DNA of 64,000 nt from Sphingobacteriia bacterium 24-36-13 (GCA_002281875.1 NCHN01000005.1:34272-98271); one strand, 5' to 3'; shown: positions 15,938 through 25,468, counted from the stretch's first letter. Numbers and translations: made by a program. Notes: generated from the letters alone by a model not told the origin.

Positions 15938-17280
15938 AATGGGTAGTAATCACTAAAATTTTCTTCCTGTCTATTTTATTGGGGATTCTTTTGAATGCTT
16001 GTATAAAAAAATATGATGCTCCACCTATTTATTCGGGTACTAATCTGAAAGCTAATTCATCAATCAAATCTTTGTATGATTCTCATATAATAGGGAATAA
16101 TGAAAAGTTTGTTGATAATGAAATCATTACAGGTATTGTTACCGCAAACGACGCCAATGATAATTTTTACAAAACTATTGTTTTGCAAGATAGTACAGCA
16201 GCTATTAGCATCCGGATGGATGGATTTGGTCTTTCTGCCAATTATCCAGTAGGTATGCGATTGATGGTGAAATTGAATGGTATGTGGATGGGCGAATATG
16301 GAGGAATGTTGCAATTGGGTGGGGGAGTAGATAGATCAGATCCACTCTTTACAGAATTAGTTCCTGTGCCAGCAGCTTTGTTCTCAAAACATTTTTTATC
16401 TGCAGGTATGGATATATTGCCTACTCCATTAGAGGTTTCTTATAATCAATTGCAAGACAGTTTGCATAGCAGATTAGTAAAACTAAATAATATAGAGTTT
16501 GCTGTAAATGATACTGCAAAATCCTTTGGCGATGCAATTAATAAATTAACTACTAGTCATTCATTGAAGTATTGTGGTGGAGGAACGGTTTACTTGCGAA
16601 CCAGTGGTTTTGCTAGTTTTGCTTCTGCAAAAACACCTAGGGGAAGTGGTTCAATCACTGGAATTTATTCTGAGTTTGGTTCTCAGAGACAATTGATGAT
16701 TAGAGATACCAGTGATGTTGAATTTACTCAAAGCAGATGTGTTTACAATGGGCCTTCTGTTTTATTTTATGAAGATTTTGAGCAATACGCTGCCAATCAA
16801 CTATTAGCCATTTCTCAATGGACAAATATTGCGGAGTCAGGGAAACAGTTTTATCAAATTCAATCTTTCCAAAATAATCGTGTTGCTTCCATTACGGCTT
16901 TGGGAACAAATGAAACAGCTGTAGTTAGTTGGTTAATCTTACCAGCTCTTCAACTAAATAATTCTACAGGCGAACAACTCAGTTTTTTAACCCGCGATGC
17001 ATTTGATAATGGAGCAGGATTACAAATTCTGTTATCCAATAATTATGATGGCAAAGGAGAACCTTGGAAAGCCAAATGGTCCTCATTAAATGCAACTATT
17101 GCAAAAGGTGCTATTGGTGGAATCAGTTCCGTTTTTACAAAATCAGGTAATATTAATTTGTCTAATTATGCTGGGTTGGTTCATATTGCCTTTAAATATA
17201 CTGGAAGCGATTCCGGACCCTTGGCTTCAAGAAAAAATACCAACTACTGGGTAGATGATGTTAAAATTACTGCTCAATAG
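15934..17280 (+). CDS. DUF5689 lipoprotein with C-terminal jelly-roll-like domain
   Basis: 448 aa. A lipoprotein signal is visible (MKWVVITKIFF...LNAC, lipobox Cys23). Residues about 35-270 match the DUF5689 pattern, an OB-fold-like region (IITGIVTANDANDNFYKTI, IVLQDSTAAISIRMDG, QLMIRDTSDVEF) frequent in Bacteroidota surface proteins. From about 275 an FYEDFEQYA start marks a choice-of-anchor/DUF5017-like beta-sandwich ending NTNYWVDDVKI. It is probably the surface-exposed binding lid or partner of the upstream receptor, with which it shares a 4-bp overlap. Function beyond surface binding is inference. Confidence 0.8.
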   Translation: MKWVVITKIFFLSILLGILLNACIKKYDAPPIYSGTNLKANSSIKSLYDSHIIGNNEKFVDNEIITGIVTANDANDNFYKTIVLQDSTAAISIRMDGFGLSANYPVGMRLMVKLNGMWMGEYGGMLQLGGGVDRSDPLFTELVPVPAALFSKHFLSAGMDILPTPLEVSYNQLQDSLHSRLVKLNNIEFAVNDTAKSFGDAINKLTTSHSLKYCGGGTVYLRTSGFASFASAKTPRGSGSITGIYSEFGSQRQLMIRDTSDVEFTQSRCVYNGPSVLFYEDFEQYAANQLLAISQWTNIAESGKQFYQIQSFQNNRVASITALGTNETAVVSWLILPALQLNNSTGEQLSFLTRDAFDNGAGLQILLSNNYDGKGEPWKAKWSSLNATIAKGAIGGISSVFTKSGNINLSNYAGLVHIAFKYTGSDSGPLASRKNTNYWVDDVKITAQ

Positions 17281-17336
17281 CCCCTTTTTAGGGTCTCTAA
17301 GTGGCTTTAGCTCTTAAATTAGCTTAACTTAGTTAC

Positions 17337-18284
17337 ATGTTAACCGCAACCGATTTAACGGGAGAGGAAACGCACGAAAAGAAAAATCCAAGATTCCTCC
17401 TACTTCTGTTGGCTTTGTTTATCATGGCCGGCATAGGGTATGCTGCATTTTGGTGGATTGCAAAACAAGATACCATTACTCCAATTGTTGAAGAAAAAGA
17501 AACAGTTGATGCCAGCGCTCAAGCTTGGTACGAAGAACAACAAAAACTTATGGAAGCTAAGTTGAATCTTCAACCAGATTCTGCCGTATCATCTGTTCCA
17601 ATTGATTCTGCAGCTCTTGATGCTACAGCTCCTGATTCTGCTGCAATAATGATCAATATCCCGCCACCTGAATCAACCCCTAAAATTGTTGAAAATACCG
17701 CTGTGGTGAAAACTGAAAAGCAGTCTGCATTGAAAATAGAGCTGCCAGCTGTTTCTCCTAAAATAGTTGCTGCAATTAATTCTACTCCTACTGTGGTTAA
17801 GCCATTAGAACCTAAACCTGTTCGTTCAAAAAAAGTGGTTGACGACAATATTAAGCCATCAGATCCAACCCAGTACTTTCAGCAAGACAATCGAAAGCCA
17901 CAATACAACGGCAGCGTTCCTCCTACTAATAACAAAAGACCTATAGAATCTGAACCTATTTACACACCCGTTAATCGACCACAAAAAGAAGCAGAAAAAA
18001 TGCTCCCTTCTTTCAATAATGCTATGATCACAAGGGCTGAGTTGGAGGAATTTATGCAACAGTTTCCTTACAAAAAGACAACCATTCAATTTGTATGCTA
18101 TACCAAACCCAATGAAGAAATGGAAGCAGTAAAGGCTCAGATTCTTCAATTTCTTCGTCAAAATGGGTATACCGATATGGAAACCAATTGGAATATTTGG
18201 TCCGATCATACCCCAGTAAAAGAAGTCCATTATGGTAAATCAGGGGCAACTGGGGCTAATTTTTACATACCTAGTTTTAGGTAA
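17337..18284 (+). CDS. Single-pass membrane protein with Pro/Ala-rich linker, unknown function
   Basis: 315 aa. A short cytosolic N-terminus (about 20 aa, with basic KKNPR) is followed by one membrane helix (about 20-42, FLLLLLALFIMAGIGYAAF). A disordered periplasmic stretch rich in Ser, Pro, Ala and Asp (repeats like PDSAAI, IPPPES) runs to about 230. The compact C-terminal domain of about 85 aa contains ITRAELEEFMQQFPYKKTTI and ends FYIPSFR. The topology resembles TonB, TolA or SPOR-type periplasm-spanning proteins, but the end domain matches none that I recognise. It lies 56 bp downstream of the DUF5689 gene in the same direction and may be cotranscribed. Confidence 0.6.
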   Translation: MLTATDLTGEETHEKKNPRFLLLLLALFIMAGIGYAAFWWIAKQDTITPIVEEKETVDASAQAWYEEQQKLMEAKLNLQPDSAVSSVPIDSAALDATAPDSAAIMINIPPPESTPKIVENTAVVKTEKQSALKIELPAVSPKIVAAINSTPTVVKPLEPKPVRSKKVVDDNIKPSDPTQYFQQDNRKPQYNGSVPPTNNKRPIESEPIYTPVNRPQKEAEKMLPSFNNAMITRAELEEFMQQFPYKKTTIQFVCYTKPNEEMEAVKAQILQFLRQNGYTDMETNWNIWSDHTPVKEVHYGKSGATGANFYIPSFR

Positions 18285-18402
18285 TTACATCCCGTTCTGT
18301 CAAAATTTATTTTCAAAAGGGTAATTTATCTAATTCTTTGTCATCCTGTCAGCAAACAATTAATTGGTACTTTCTTTGACAAGACAAGGAAAAAGTATTG
18401 AT

Positions 18403-20262
18403 ATGCAAAAAGGACAGATACGCGTACAGACGGAGAATATTTTCCCCATCATTAAAAAATTCCTCTACAGCGACCACGAAATTTTCTTAAGAGAGCTGGT
18501 TAGTAATGCTACCGATGCAACCCAAAAAATTAAAACCTTATCATCCATTGGTGAAGCCAAAGGTGAATTAGGAGAACTTCGTATAGATGTTCGGCTTGAT
18601 GCGAAAGAAAAAACCATCACCATTGAAGATCGTGGGGTGGGTATGACCAAGGAAGAAGTAGATAAATACCTTAACCAAGTTGCATTTAGTGGTGCAGAAG
18701 AGTTTTTGACCAAATATAAAGATGCGAGCATTATTGGCCATTTTGGTTTAGGCTTTTATAGTGCATTTATGGTGGCTTCTAAAGTTGAAGTATTGACTCA
18801 AAGCTATCAAGATGATGCAGCTACCGTTTATTGGAGTTGCGATGGAAGCCCCGAATTTGAATTATACGAAGTTGAAAAAAAGCAACGCGGAACTAAAATT
18901 ATTTTGCACGTGAACGAAGAAAGTGCAGAGTTTTTAGATGCGTTTAAGCTAAAAGGTATCTTAGAAAAGTTCTGTAAGTTTTTACCTATTCCTATTTTCT
19001 TTACTGATGTTAATGCTGAAGTAAAAAAAGAAGAAGAGAAAGAAGAAGAGAAATCAATCAATAATACCAATCCTATTTGGGTTAAAAAGCCAAGCGAACT
19101 AACCAAGGAAGACTACGAAAAATTCTATCGTGAGTTGTATCCTTTTGGTGAAACACCTTTGTTTTGGATTCACTTGAATGTAGACTATCCATTTAATTTA
19201 ACGGGTGTTTTGTATTTCCCAAAAATTAAACAGAGCTACGAAATTCAAAAAGATAAGATTCAATTGTATTGCAATCAAGTTTTTGTAACTGATGAAGTAA
19301 AAGACATCGTACCTGAATTCTTAATGCTTTTACATGGTGTAATTGATAGCCCAGATATTCCTCTGAATGTGAGTAGAAGCTATTTGCAAGGTGATCCAAA
19401 TGTGAGAAAAATTAATGCGCATATTACCAAAAAAGTAGCGGATAAGTTAGAAGAGATTTTCAAAAATGATCGAACTGAGTTTGAACAAAAATGGGAAAGT
19501 CTTGGCCTATTTGTAAAGTACGGTATGATGACCGACGACAAATTCTTAGATAAGGCCAATAAGTTTTTGGTAATGGAAAATGTGGATGGTAAGTTTTTCA
19601 CTTTAGATGAATATAAAACCGCTACTGAAACTTTGCAGAAGAACAAAGAAGGGAAACATATTGTTTTATACACGACCAATCCTGTTCAACAAGACGCTTA
19701 TATTCAAGCTTGTAAATTGAAGGGTTATGAAGTGGTGAAAATGGAAACTTTGGTAGATGCTGCATTCTTGAATACCATGGAAATGAAGTGGGAAAATACC
19801 AGCTTTGTAAGAGTAGATGCAGATATTGTAGACAACTTAATTGATAAACAAGAAAGCACTGAGTCTGTTTTAAGTAAAGAAGAGACTGAGCAATTAAAAA
19901 CGCTGTTCACTTTGCAAATTCCTGAGCTTCATGTAACTACTGAAGTGAAAGGATTAAGCACAGATTCTGCACCAGTAATTGCAACTCGTCCTGAGTTTAT
20001 GAGAAGGATGAAAGACATGGGCGCTGCTGGTGGTGGTATGACTGCTTTTTATGCACAAATGCCTGATGAAGTAACCCTTACTGTAAATGGGAATCACCCT
20101 GTTTTTCAAAATATATTAAAGGAGAGCAACGAAGACATCAAAACTAAGCAGGTTAGAAATTTAGCTGATTTAGCATTGTTGTCTCAAGGATTATTAAAAG
20201 GAGCAGAACTGACCAATTTTATTAATCGTTCTGTGCAGATGATGCAGGGAGTAGGTCAATAA
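18403..20262 (+). CDS. htpG: Molecular chaperone HtpG (Hsp90)
   Basis: 619 aa from ATG 18403 (MQKGQIRVQTENIF); an in-frame upstream start at 18364 adds non-family residues. The GHKL ATPase domain shows ELVSNATDATQKI, EDRGVGMTKEEV and GHFGLGFYSAFMVA. A charged linker (KKEEEKEEEK) near 210 separates it from the middle domain, with LPLNVSRSYLQGD (here written IPLNVSRSYLQGD) carrying the catalytic Arg. The C-terminal dimerisation domain ends VQMMQGVGQ. ATP-driven cytosolic chaperone. Its 3' end overlaps the convergent recJ by 41 bp. Confidence 0.96.
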   Translation: MQKGQIRVQTENIFPIIKKFLYSDHEIFLRELVSNATDATQKIKTLSSIGEAKGELGELRIDVRLDAKEKTITIEDRGVGMTKEEVDKYLNQVAFSGAEEFLTKYKDASIIGHFGLGFYSAFMVASKVEVLTQSYQDDAATVYWSCDGSPEFELYEVEKKQRGTKIILHVNEESAEFLDAFKLKGILEKFCKFLPIPIFFTDVNAEVKKEEEKEEEKSINNTNPIWVKKPSELTKEDYEKFYRELYPFGETPLFWIHLNVDYPFNLTGVLYFPKIKQSYEIQKDKIQLYCNQVFVTDEVKDIVPEFLMLLHGVIDSPDIPLNVSRSYLQGDPNVRKINAHITKKVADKLEEIFKNDRTEFEQKWESLGLFVKYGMMTDDKFLDKANKFLVMENVDGKFFTLDEYKTATETLQKNKEGKHIVLYTTNPVQQDAYIQACKLKGYEVVKMETLVDAAFLNTMEMKWENTSFVRVDADIVDNLIDKQESTESVLSKEETEQLKTLFTLQIPELHVTTEVKGLSTDSAPVIATRPEFMRRMKDMGAAGGGMTAFYAQMPDEVTLTVNGNHPVFQNILKESNEDIKTKQVRNLADLALLSQGLLKGAELTNFINRSVQMMQGVGQ

Positions 20263-21934
20263 TTTTCAGTTGCAAACTAGTATTTCCTTGCCATTCATTT
20301 TCGTCAATGGCAAAAACGATGTCTACTGGCTTACTGTTTTCTAACAAAGAAAATTTATCGGCCATATTAAATCCAATACCCGATAAAATAATATCTTCTT
20401 GTTTTAATACTACTCTAAGATGCAGGTCTTTTACCACTTTGGAAAAGCCTGCATCTTTTACGTTTCTAGCAATAAATACAGGCCGCATATTATCTGGTCC
20501 AAATGGTTCCATTTGTTTGATAATATTATACAAAGAAGTATGGATGTCTTTAAAACTGATTTCAGTATTTATTACTATTTCTGGTATTAATTGATCTGGC
20601 TGTATGGTTTTGACTACCTCTTCTTCGAAAGCGATACTAAATGCCTCAATTTGATCAATCGAAATGGTCATTCCAGCTGCAGCAAAATGCCCCCCATAAC
20701 CGAGTAGATACTTACGGCAAGCATGTATTGCTTCATATAAATTAAACCCAGCAACACTTCTTGCGCTTCCTGCTGCATAGTCTCCACTCTTGGTTAAAAT
20801 AATAGTTGGTCTATAAAAGGTTTCAATTAATCTGCTGGCTACAATACCTACTACACCTTTATGCCAATTTTCATTGTATAAGACAGTCGTTTTTCTGTTA
20901 ATATTATTTGGGTCTGCAGCCAACATTTCCATGGCTTCAATAGTAATACTACTATCTGCTTCTCTGCGATCTGTGTTATCACTGTGTAAGATATTAGCAA
21001 GAGTAATGGCTGCAGTAGGGTCTTTTTCAATAAATAATTGCACCGCTTTTTTCGCGTCATCCATTCTGCCAGCTGCATTTATTCTAGGTGCAATTACAAA
21101 TACCAAACTGGTTAAACTCATTGGGAATTTTGCCTTAGACAAATTCAATAATGCTTCTATTCCAATGGACGGTTTTGTATTTACTTTTTGAATTCCAAAA
21201 AATGCCAGTGTTCTATTTTCTCCAGTAACTGGTACAATATCTGCAGCAATGGCAATTGCGACTAAGTCTATATACTGTAAATAGGCTTCAGTATTGAGTT
21301 TTAGATGCTCTGTTAATGCTGTCATGAGCTTAAACCCAACACCACATCCGCATAATTCTTTGTAGGGATAGTTGCAATCTTTTTGCTTAGGATTTAATAT
21401 GGCAACTGCAGCTGGAATAATTTCGTCTGGTAAATGGTGGTCGCAAACAATGAAGTCAATTCCTAGGCTTTTTGCATAGGCAATTAGGTCTGCTGATTTA
21501 ATACCACAATCAAGAGATATAATTAAACTGAATCCGTTTTCTTTTGCAAAGTCAATTCCAATTTTTGAAATACCATATCCTTCTTTATATCTATGAGGAA
21601 TATAAAAATCAATAGGATCATGTAAGGATTTTAAAAATTGAAACATACTTGCGACAGAAGTAGTACCATCCACATCATAATCTCCATAAACTAAAATTTG
21701 TTCTTGGTTATTAAATGCATGCAAAATGCGTTCTACTGCTTTATCCATGTCTTTCATTAACCAGGGACTATGCAAATGTTCTAGGCTCGGTCTAAAATAT
21801 TCTTTGGCCTTATCATAATCATTAATACCCCTTTGTGCTAGTATGGTACAAAGTGTTGTATTGATTTTTAAAGAATCTTGTAGGGATGCTACTTCAGCAG
21901 GGTTTGCTGATAATATGTTCCATCTTTTTTGCAT
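20222..21934 (-). CDS. recJ: Single-stranded-DNA-specific exonuclease RecJ
   Basis: 5'-3' ssDNA exonuclease for recombination and mismatch repair. The 570 aa fit the family. Phosphoesterase motifs of the DHH domain are visible: VYGDYDVDGTTS, the SLDCGI region, CDHHLPD, and in the DHHA1 domain GGHFAAAGMTI. An OB-fold follows at the C-terminus (VVLKQEDIILSGIGF). Its start codon shares one base with the stop of the upstream polyprenyl synthase gene (TAATG), so the two are coupled. The last 13 codons lie antisense within htpG. Confidence 0.95.
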   Translation of the reverse strand: MQKRWNILSANPAEVASLQDSLKINTTLCTILAQRGINDYDKAKEYFRPSLEHLHSPWLMKDMDKAVERILHAFNNQEQILVYGDYDVDGTTSVASMFQFLKSLHDPIDFYIPHRYKEGYGISKIGIDFAKENGFSLIISLDCGIKSADLIAYAKSLGIDFIVCDHHLPDEIIPAAVAILNPKQKDCNYPYKELCGCGVGFKLMTALTEHLKLNTEAYLQYIDLVAIAIAADIVPVTGENRTLAFFGIQKVNTKPSIGIEALLNLSKAKFPMSLTSLVFVIAPRINAAGRMDDAKKAVQLFIEKDPTAAITLANILHSDNTDRREADSSITIEAMEMLAADPNNINRKTTVLYNENWHKGVVGIVASRLIETFYRPTIILTKSGDYAAGSARSVAGFNLYEAIHACRKYLLGYGGHFAAAGMTISIDQIEAFSIAFEEEVVKTIQPDQLIPEIVINTEISFKDIHTSLYNIIKQMEPFGPDNMRPVFIARNVKDAGFSKVVKDLHLRVVLKQEDIILSGIGFNMADKFSLLENSKPVDIVFAIDENEWQGNTSLQLKIIDLLPASSAQND

Positions 21935-22896
21935 TAATATTCTCTATCGGTAGTATACCTTACCAGCTCTTCTAATGCATCTCTAATAGGGGAGGTTGGA
22001 AAACGATACAATAATTCCAATGCTTCATCTCTATAGGTAAACATTTTTTTAGTTGCATAATCAATGCCTCCTAATGCTTCAACTTGTTCAATTACAAAAG
22101 CCACTTTATCTTTTTGGGTATTTTGATTTTTGACTATGTATATGATTTGCTTTTTTAGAGATGGGGGGCAATTATTCAATATATAAATCAATGGCAGTGT
22201 TAATTTTTTCTCTTTTATATCATTGCCGGTAGGTTTGCCTATATTTTTACTGCTATAGTCGAATAAGTCATCTTTGATTTGAAATGCCATTCCTACTTTT
22301 TCCCCAAACAAACGCATTGTTTCTATATCAGCAGGGTCGGTAAAAGTGGTGGAAGCACCTGCTGCACAAGCTGAAGCCAATAATGAGGCTGTTTTTCCAT
22401 TGATTATTTCGTAATAAACCGCTTCGCTTAAATTGAGGTTTCTAGATTTTTCAATTTGTAAAAGTTCCCCTTCGCTCATCAATCTTACCGCTTCAGAGAG
22501 TATTCGTAAAACTTCATGGTCTTTATTGTTTAAAGACAGCAATAATCCCTTCGACAACAAATAATCCCCAACCAAAACAGCAATTTTATTTTTCCAAAGC
22601 GCATTTATTGAGAAAAATCCCCTTCTTTCCATTGATTCGTCTACCACATCATCGTGAACAAGGGTTGCCGTATGTAATAATTCTACCAATGATGCTGCCC
22701 TATATGTACTGTCGTTGATGGTGCCTCCTAAACGGGCGCTTAATAGCACAAACATTGGTCTTAGCTGCTTTCCTTTGCGCTTTACAATGTATTGCATAAT
22801 GCGGTCTAACAATGCCACCCTACTCTTAACAGCCTCTCTAAAATGAACTTCAAATTGCTCCAGTTCGCTTGAAATAACCTTTTTTGCTAAATTCAT
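21934..22896 (-). CDS. Polyprenyl diphosphate synthase (IspB-like)
   Basis: 320 aa from ATG 22896 (MNLAKKVISSEL). Class I trans-prenyltransferase with both aspartate-rich motifs: LVHDDVVDES (FARM, near residue 80) and IKDDLFDYS (SARM, near 210), plus GKQLRPMFVLLSARL. It makes long all-trans chains, in this phylum most likely the menaquinone side chain or precursors; chain length cannot be read reliably by eye. It is first gene of a two-gene unit with recJ. Confidence 0.9.
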   Translation of the reverse strand: MNLAKKVISSELEQFEVHFREAVKSRVALLDRIMQYIVKRKGKQLRPMFVLLSARLGGTINDSTYRAASLVELLHTATLVHDDVVDESMERRGFFSINALWKNKIAVLVGDYLLSKGLLLSLNNKDHEVLRILSEAVRLMSEGELLQIEKSRNLNLSEAVYYEIINGKTASLLASACAAGASTTFTDPADIETMRLFGEKVGMAFQIKDDLFDYSSKNIGKPTGNDIKEKKLTLPLIYILNNCPPSLKKQIIYIVKNQNTQKDKVAFVIEQVEALGGIDYATKKMFTYRDEALELLYRFPTSPIRDALEELVRYTTDREY

Positions 22897-23007
22897 GTTA
22901 TAATTATGCTGCAATATACCCATGAATCTGACAAAATAAACTGTTAAAAGCAGCGTTTATAGTATATTCGCAGTCATACACTATCGTTCACCCCCCTTGA
23001 TAGTATT

Positions 23008-23040
23008 TTTGAGTATTTATATAAAAAATAAGTACTTTTA
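23008..23040 (+). promoter_or_regulatory. Promoter of the OmpA-family gene
   Basis: TTTG (23008-23011), 21 nt, then TACTTTTA (23033-23040), a one-base departure from TAnnTTTG. The 5' leader would be about 30 nt. The adjacent 22897-23007 region shows nothing else distinct. Confidence 0.6.
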
Positions 23041-23077
23041 CGGCGATTATAATTAATTATTAAATCAAATATCGATT

Positions 23078-24616
23078 ATGGCAAGCAAGAAGCTCCTTTT
23101 ACTAGTTGTATTATTTGTGTCCGCACAGTTTGCAGCTAAAGCACAAACAGATTGGGGTTGGGATTGGAAAGACACTTCCAAAATAGCAGTTAAAGATCTG
23201 CCCCAGCACAATGAATTCATGAACAACCAGTACCCTTACCCTGCAAAGCCAAGAAGCCAGTGGGAATTAGGTTTTAATTTAGGACCAACTTGGTTAGTAG
23301 GTGATATTAAAGGTAAGACCGGTCTTGGATATGGCATTTCTGCTAGAAAATCATTAGGACACGTTCTTTCTATCAGAGGTTCTTTAACTGGAGCTTCTAC
23401 TTCTGGAACTCCTAACGCCTATGGCATTGCTGTAGGTCAAACTGCTTACAAAAACTCAATGTGGGCACTTGGAGTTGATTTGATTGCTTCTTTGAATACT
23501 CCTAGCTATTACAGAGGAAATCCTAAAACCAACTTGTATGTATTGGCTGGTTATAGCTTTTTAGGCTCTAAAGCACAATACCAAGGTGCTCCTGGTGCTC
23601 AGCCTGGTGGATACAATATCTTTTATGGTCAACGTCCTGGTCAGTTGTACACCCAAGATGGTTTAGTTACTACTGTGTTTGGCGCAACTGTAAACAATAG
23701 AAAGTCTTGGGCTTTAATGCATGCTTTAAACATTGGTTTAGGTGCGGCATTTAAAGTAAGTGATAAAGTAAACATTGGTATCGAACAAAAATTCATCTTC
23801 ACCATGAAGGGGTATGACTACTTGGATACATGGAAAGATGTTAGAAACGAGAACAATGATTACTTCAGCATGACAACTGCTCGAGTTAATATCAATATTG
23901 GTGATAACAGCAAAAAAGTTCAACCTCTATACTGGATCAATCCAAACAACTTTATCTATAGCGAGTTAAACGCTCCTAAGCATATGAAAATGCCTAAGAC
24001 TGTTTTACCTGATGCTGATAAAGATGGTGTAACTGATCAGTTTGATATGGAACCAAATACTCCAGCTGGTGCTCCAGTTGATTCTCATGGTGTATCTAAA
24101 GATACTGATGGTGATGGTGTTCCTGATTACAGAGATAAGGAGTTGTTAACTTCTCAAAAATGTTTCCCTGTAAACAATGATGGTATTGGTACTTGTCCTG
24201 AAAATCCTTGCTGCAAGGAAATTAAGGAAATGGTAACTAATATGCAAGCTAATCAAAAGCCTAGCTGTACCATCAGTGCTTTACCAAGTGTACAGTTCAA
24301 AGGAACCACAACTAAATTAAGCAAAGATGCAATGGTAGTTTTAAGTGCCGCTGCTGCTCAATTGAAAGCAAATCCTACTTGTAACGTTAAAGTTGTTGGT
24401 TACGGTGCAACTAGCAAAGCGGCTCAGCAACAAAGCTGGGAGCGTGTGAATGCAGTTATCAAATACTTAGTAGAAAAGCAAGGAATTGCTGAAAGCAGAT
24501 TGTTATTTGTTTATGCTCAGGATGGCAAAGCCAACACTGTAGATTTACAAGGGACAACTGAAGAAGGTCCTAATAGCTTACCTGCTCCTCATCCAAACTT
24601 GAAAAGTAGAAACTAA
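23078..24616 (+). CDS. OmpA family outer-membrane protein with TSP3-type repeats
   Basis: 512 aa. Signal peptide (1-22, ending AKAQ), a beta-barrel-like N-terminal half (about 60-275), a calcium-binding thrombospondin type-3 stretch (about 331-365; DADKDGVTDQFD, DTDGDGVPDYRD), a Cys-rich hinge, and a C-terminal OmpA-like domain (about 395-500). In that domain the usual GHTD peptidoglycan-binding motif reads GYGATS, so the conserved Asp is gone, while the later Arg (SWERVNAV) remains. It is monocistronic with its own promoter and terminator. Likely an abundant structural protein; peptidoglycan anchoring may be weakened. Confidence 0.9.
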   Translation: MASKKLLLLVVLFVSAQFAAKAQTDWGWDWKDTSKIAVKDLPQHNEFMNNQYPYPAKPRSQWELGFNLGPTWLVGDIKGKTGLGYGISARKSLGHVLSIRGSLTGASTSGTPNAYGIAVGQTAYKNSMWALGVDLIASLNTPSYYRGNPKTNLYVLAGYSFLGSKAQYQGAPGAQPGGYNIFYGQRPGQLYTQDGLVTTVFGATVNNRKSWALMHALNIGLGAAFKVSDKVNIGIEQKFIFTMKGYDYLDTWKDVRNENNDYFSMTTARVNINIGDNSKKVQPLYWINPNNFIYSELNAPKHMKMPKTVLPDADKDGVTDQFDMEPNTPAGAPVDSHGVSKDTDGDGVPDYRDKELLTSQKCFPVNNDGIGTCPENPCCKEIKEMVTNMQANQKPSCTISALPSVQFKGTTTKLSKDAMVVLSAAAAQLKANPTCNVKVVGYGATSKAAQQQSWERVNAVIKYLVEKQGIAESRLLFVYAQDGKANTVDLQGTTEEGPNSLPAPHPNLKSRN

Positions 24617-24636
24617 TAATAGTTGATTATAAGCTT

Positions 24637-24668
24637 AAATGCCCCGAGCAATCGGGGCATTTTTTTAT
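24637..24668 (+). terminator. Terminator of the OmpA-family gene
   Basis: Arms aaatgccccga (24637-24647) and tcggggcattt (24652-24662) with loop gcaa, then a T run. The arms are identical to those of the rplI terminator at 10851-10876. Confidence 0.92.
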
Positions 24669-24736
24669 GTGTATACCTAAATTTTTGTATGGGTTAATTG
24701 CTCTATAAACTGAACTGACCGAATTTAATATTGACC

Positions 24737-25399
24737 TTAACTGTTTAGTCGATCAAAATGAAGTTCTCCAAAATTCTGAAGTGAACTTAGCTTAAGATCT
24801 GCTGCGCCCCAGCGCTCATCTTTATTTAGGGAATGATGTGGAATAATTACACATTTCATTCTTGCTGCTTTAGCTGCTATAAGACCATTAAAAGAGTCTT
24901 CAAAACAAATACATTCAGTTGGCTTGCTTTGCATTGCTTCTGCACAGTTTAAATATACTTGCGGATGAGGTTTTCCATAAGGTAAGTATTCGGCGGAAGC
25001 TGTTGCAGTTAAAAAGGCATCTATACCTGTCATTCGTACAACTAAATCAATTAGTGCTGGTGGAGAGGAAGTAGCCAAACCAATTTTAAATTGTTTATTG
25101 GCAAAAAATTCAAATATATGTGGAACACCAGGCATGATATTCGCTTTTTCTTCTATTCTTTTTAAAACACCGGCAACAATATTTTTTTCTGCTTCAGCAG
25201 CATGCTCCATATCAATTCCAAAATAACCAAACCACCATTGCACAAACTCTTTGGTTCTTAGGCCAGTTGTACTTGCGTACATAGCATCGGTCAATTTTAC
25301 TCCATATTGATTAAATACTACTGTAGCGGCTTCATGCCATAGTGGTTCACTGTCAATTAACAAGCCATCAATATCAAAAATCACTGTTGTTAAAGCCAT
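24737..25399 (-). CDS. HAD-superfamily phosphatase (YniC/beta-PGM-like)
   Basis: 220 aa, with all HAD motifs: motif I FDIDGLLIDSEP (nucleophile Asp10 and acid/base Asp12), motif II LATSSPP, the motif III Lys in YGKPHPQVYL and motif IV CFEDSFNGLIAAKAA. It carries the small alpha-helical cap after motif I. The TGLRTKEFVQWWF segment resembles E. coli YniC (HxpB), a hexitol/2-deoxyglucose phosphatase. The substrate is a sugar phosphate by inference. Divergent from plsC with 69 bp between the starts. Confidence 0.88.
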   Translation of the reverse strand: MALTTVIFDIDGLLIDSEPLWHEAATVVFNQYGVKLTDAMYASTTGLRTKEFVQWWFGYFGIDMEHAAEAEKNIVAGVLKRIEEKANIMPGVPHIFEFFANKQFKIGLATSSPPALIDLVVRMTGIDAFLTATASAEYLPYGKPHPQVYLNCAEAMQSKPTECICFEDSFNGLIAAKAARMKCVIIPHHSLNKDERWGAADLKLSSLQNFGELHFDRLNS

Positions 25400-25468
25400 T
25401 GTTTATTTTTTCTGGTGCAAATGTATAATACATTCCTTATTTTGCACTGCTGGCCAATTATTATCGAC

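Noticed and set aside
16060-16314. Minus-strand 84-aa frame inside the DUF5689 gene
   Set aside because: Antisense shadow without any motif or plausible start.
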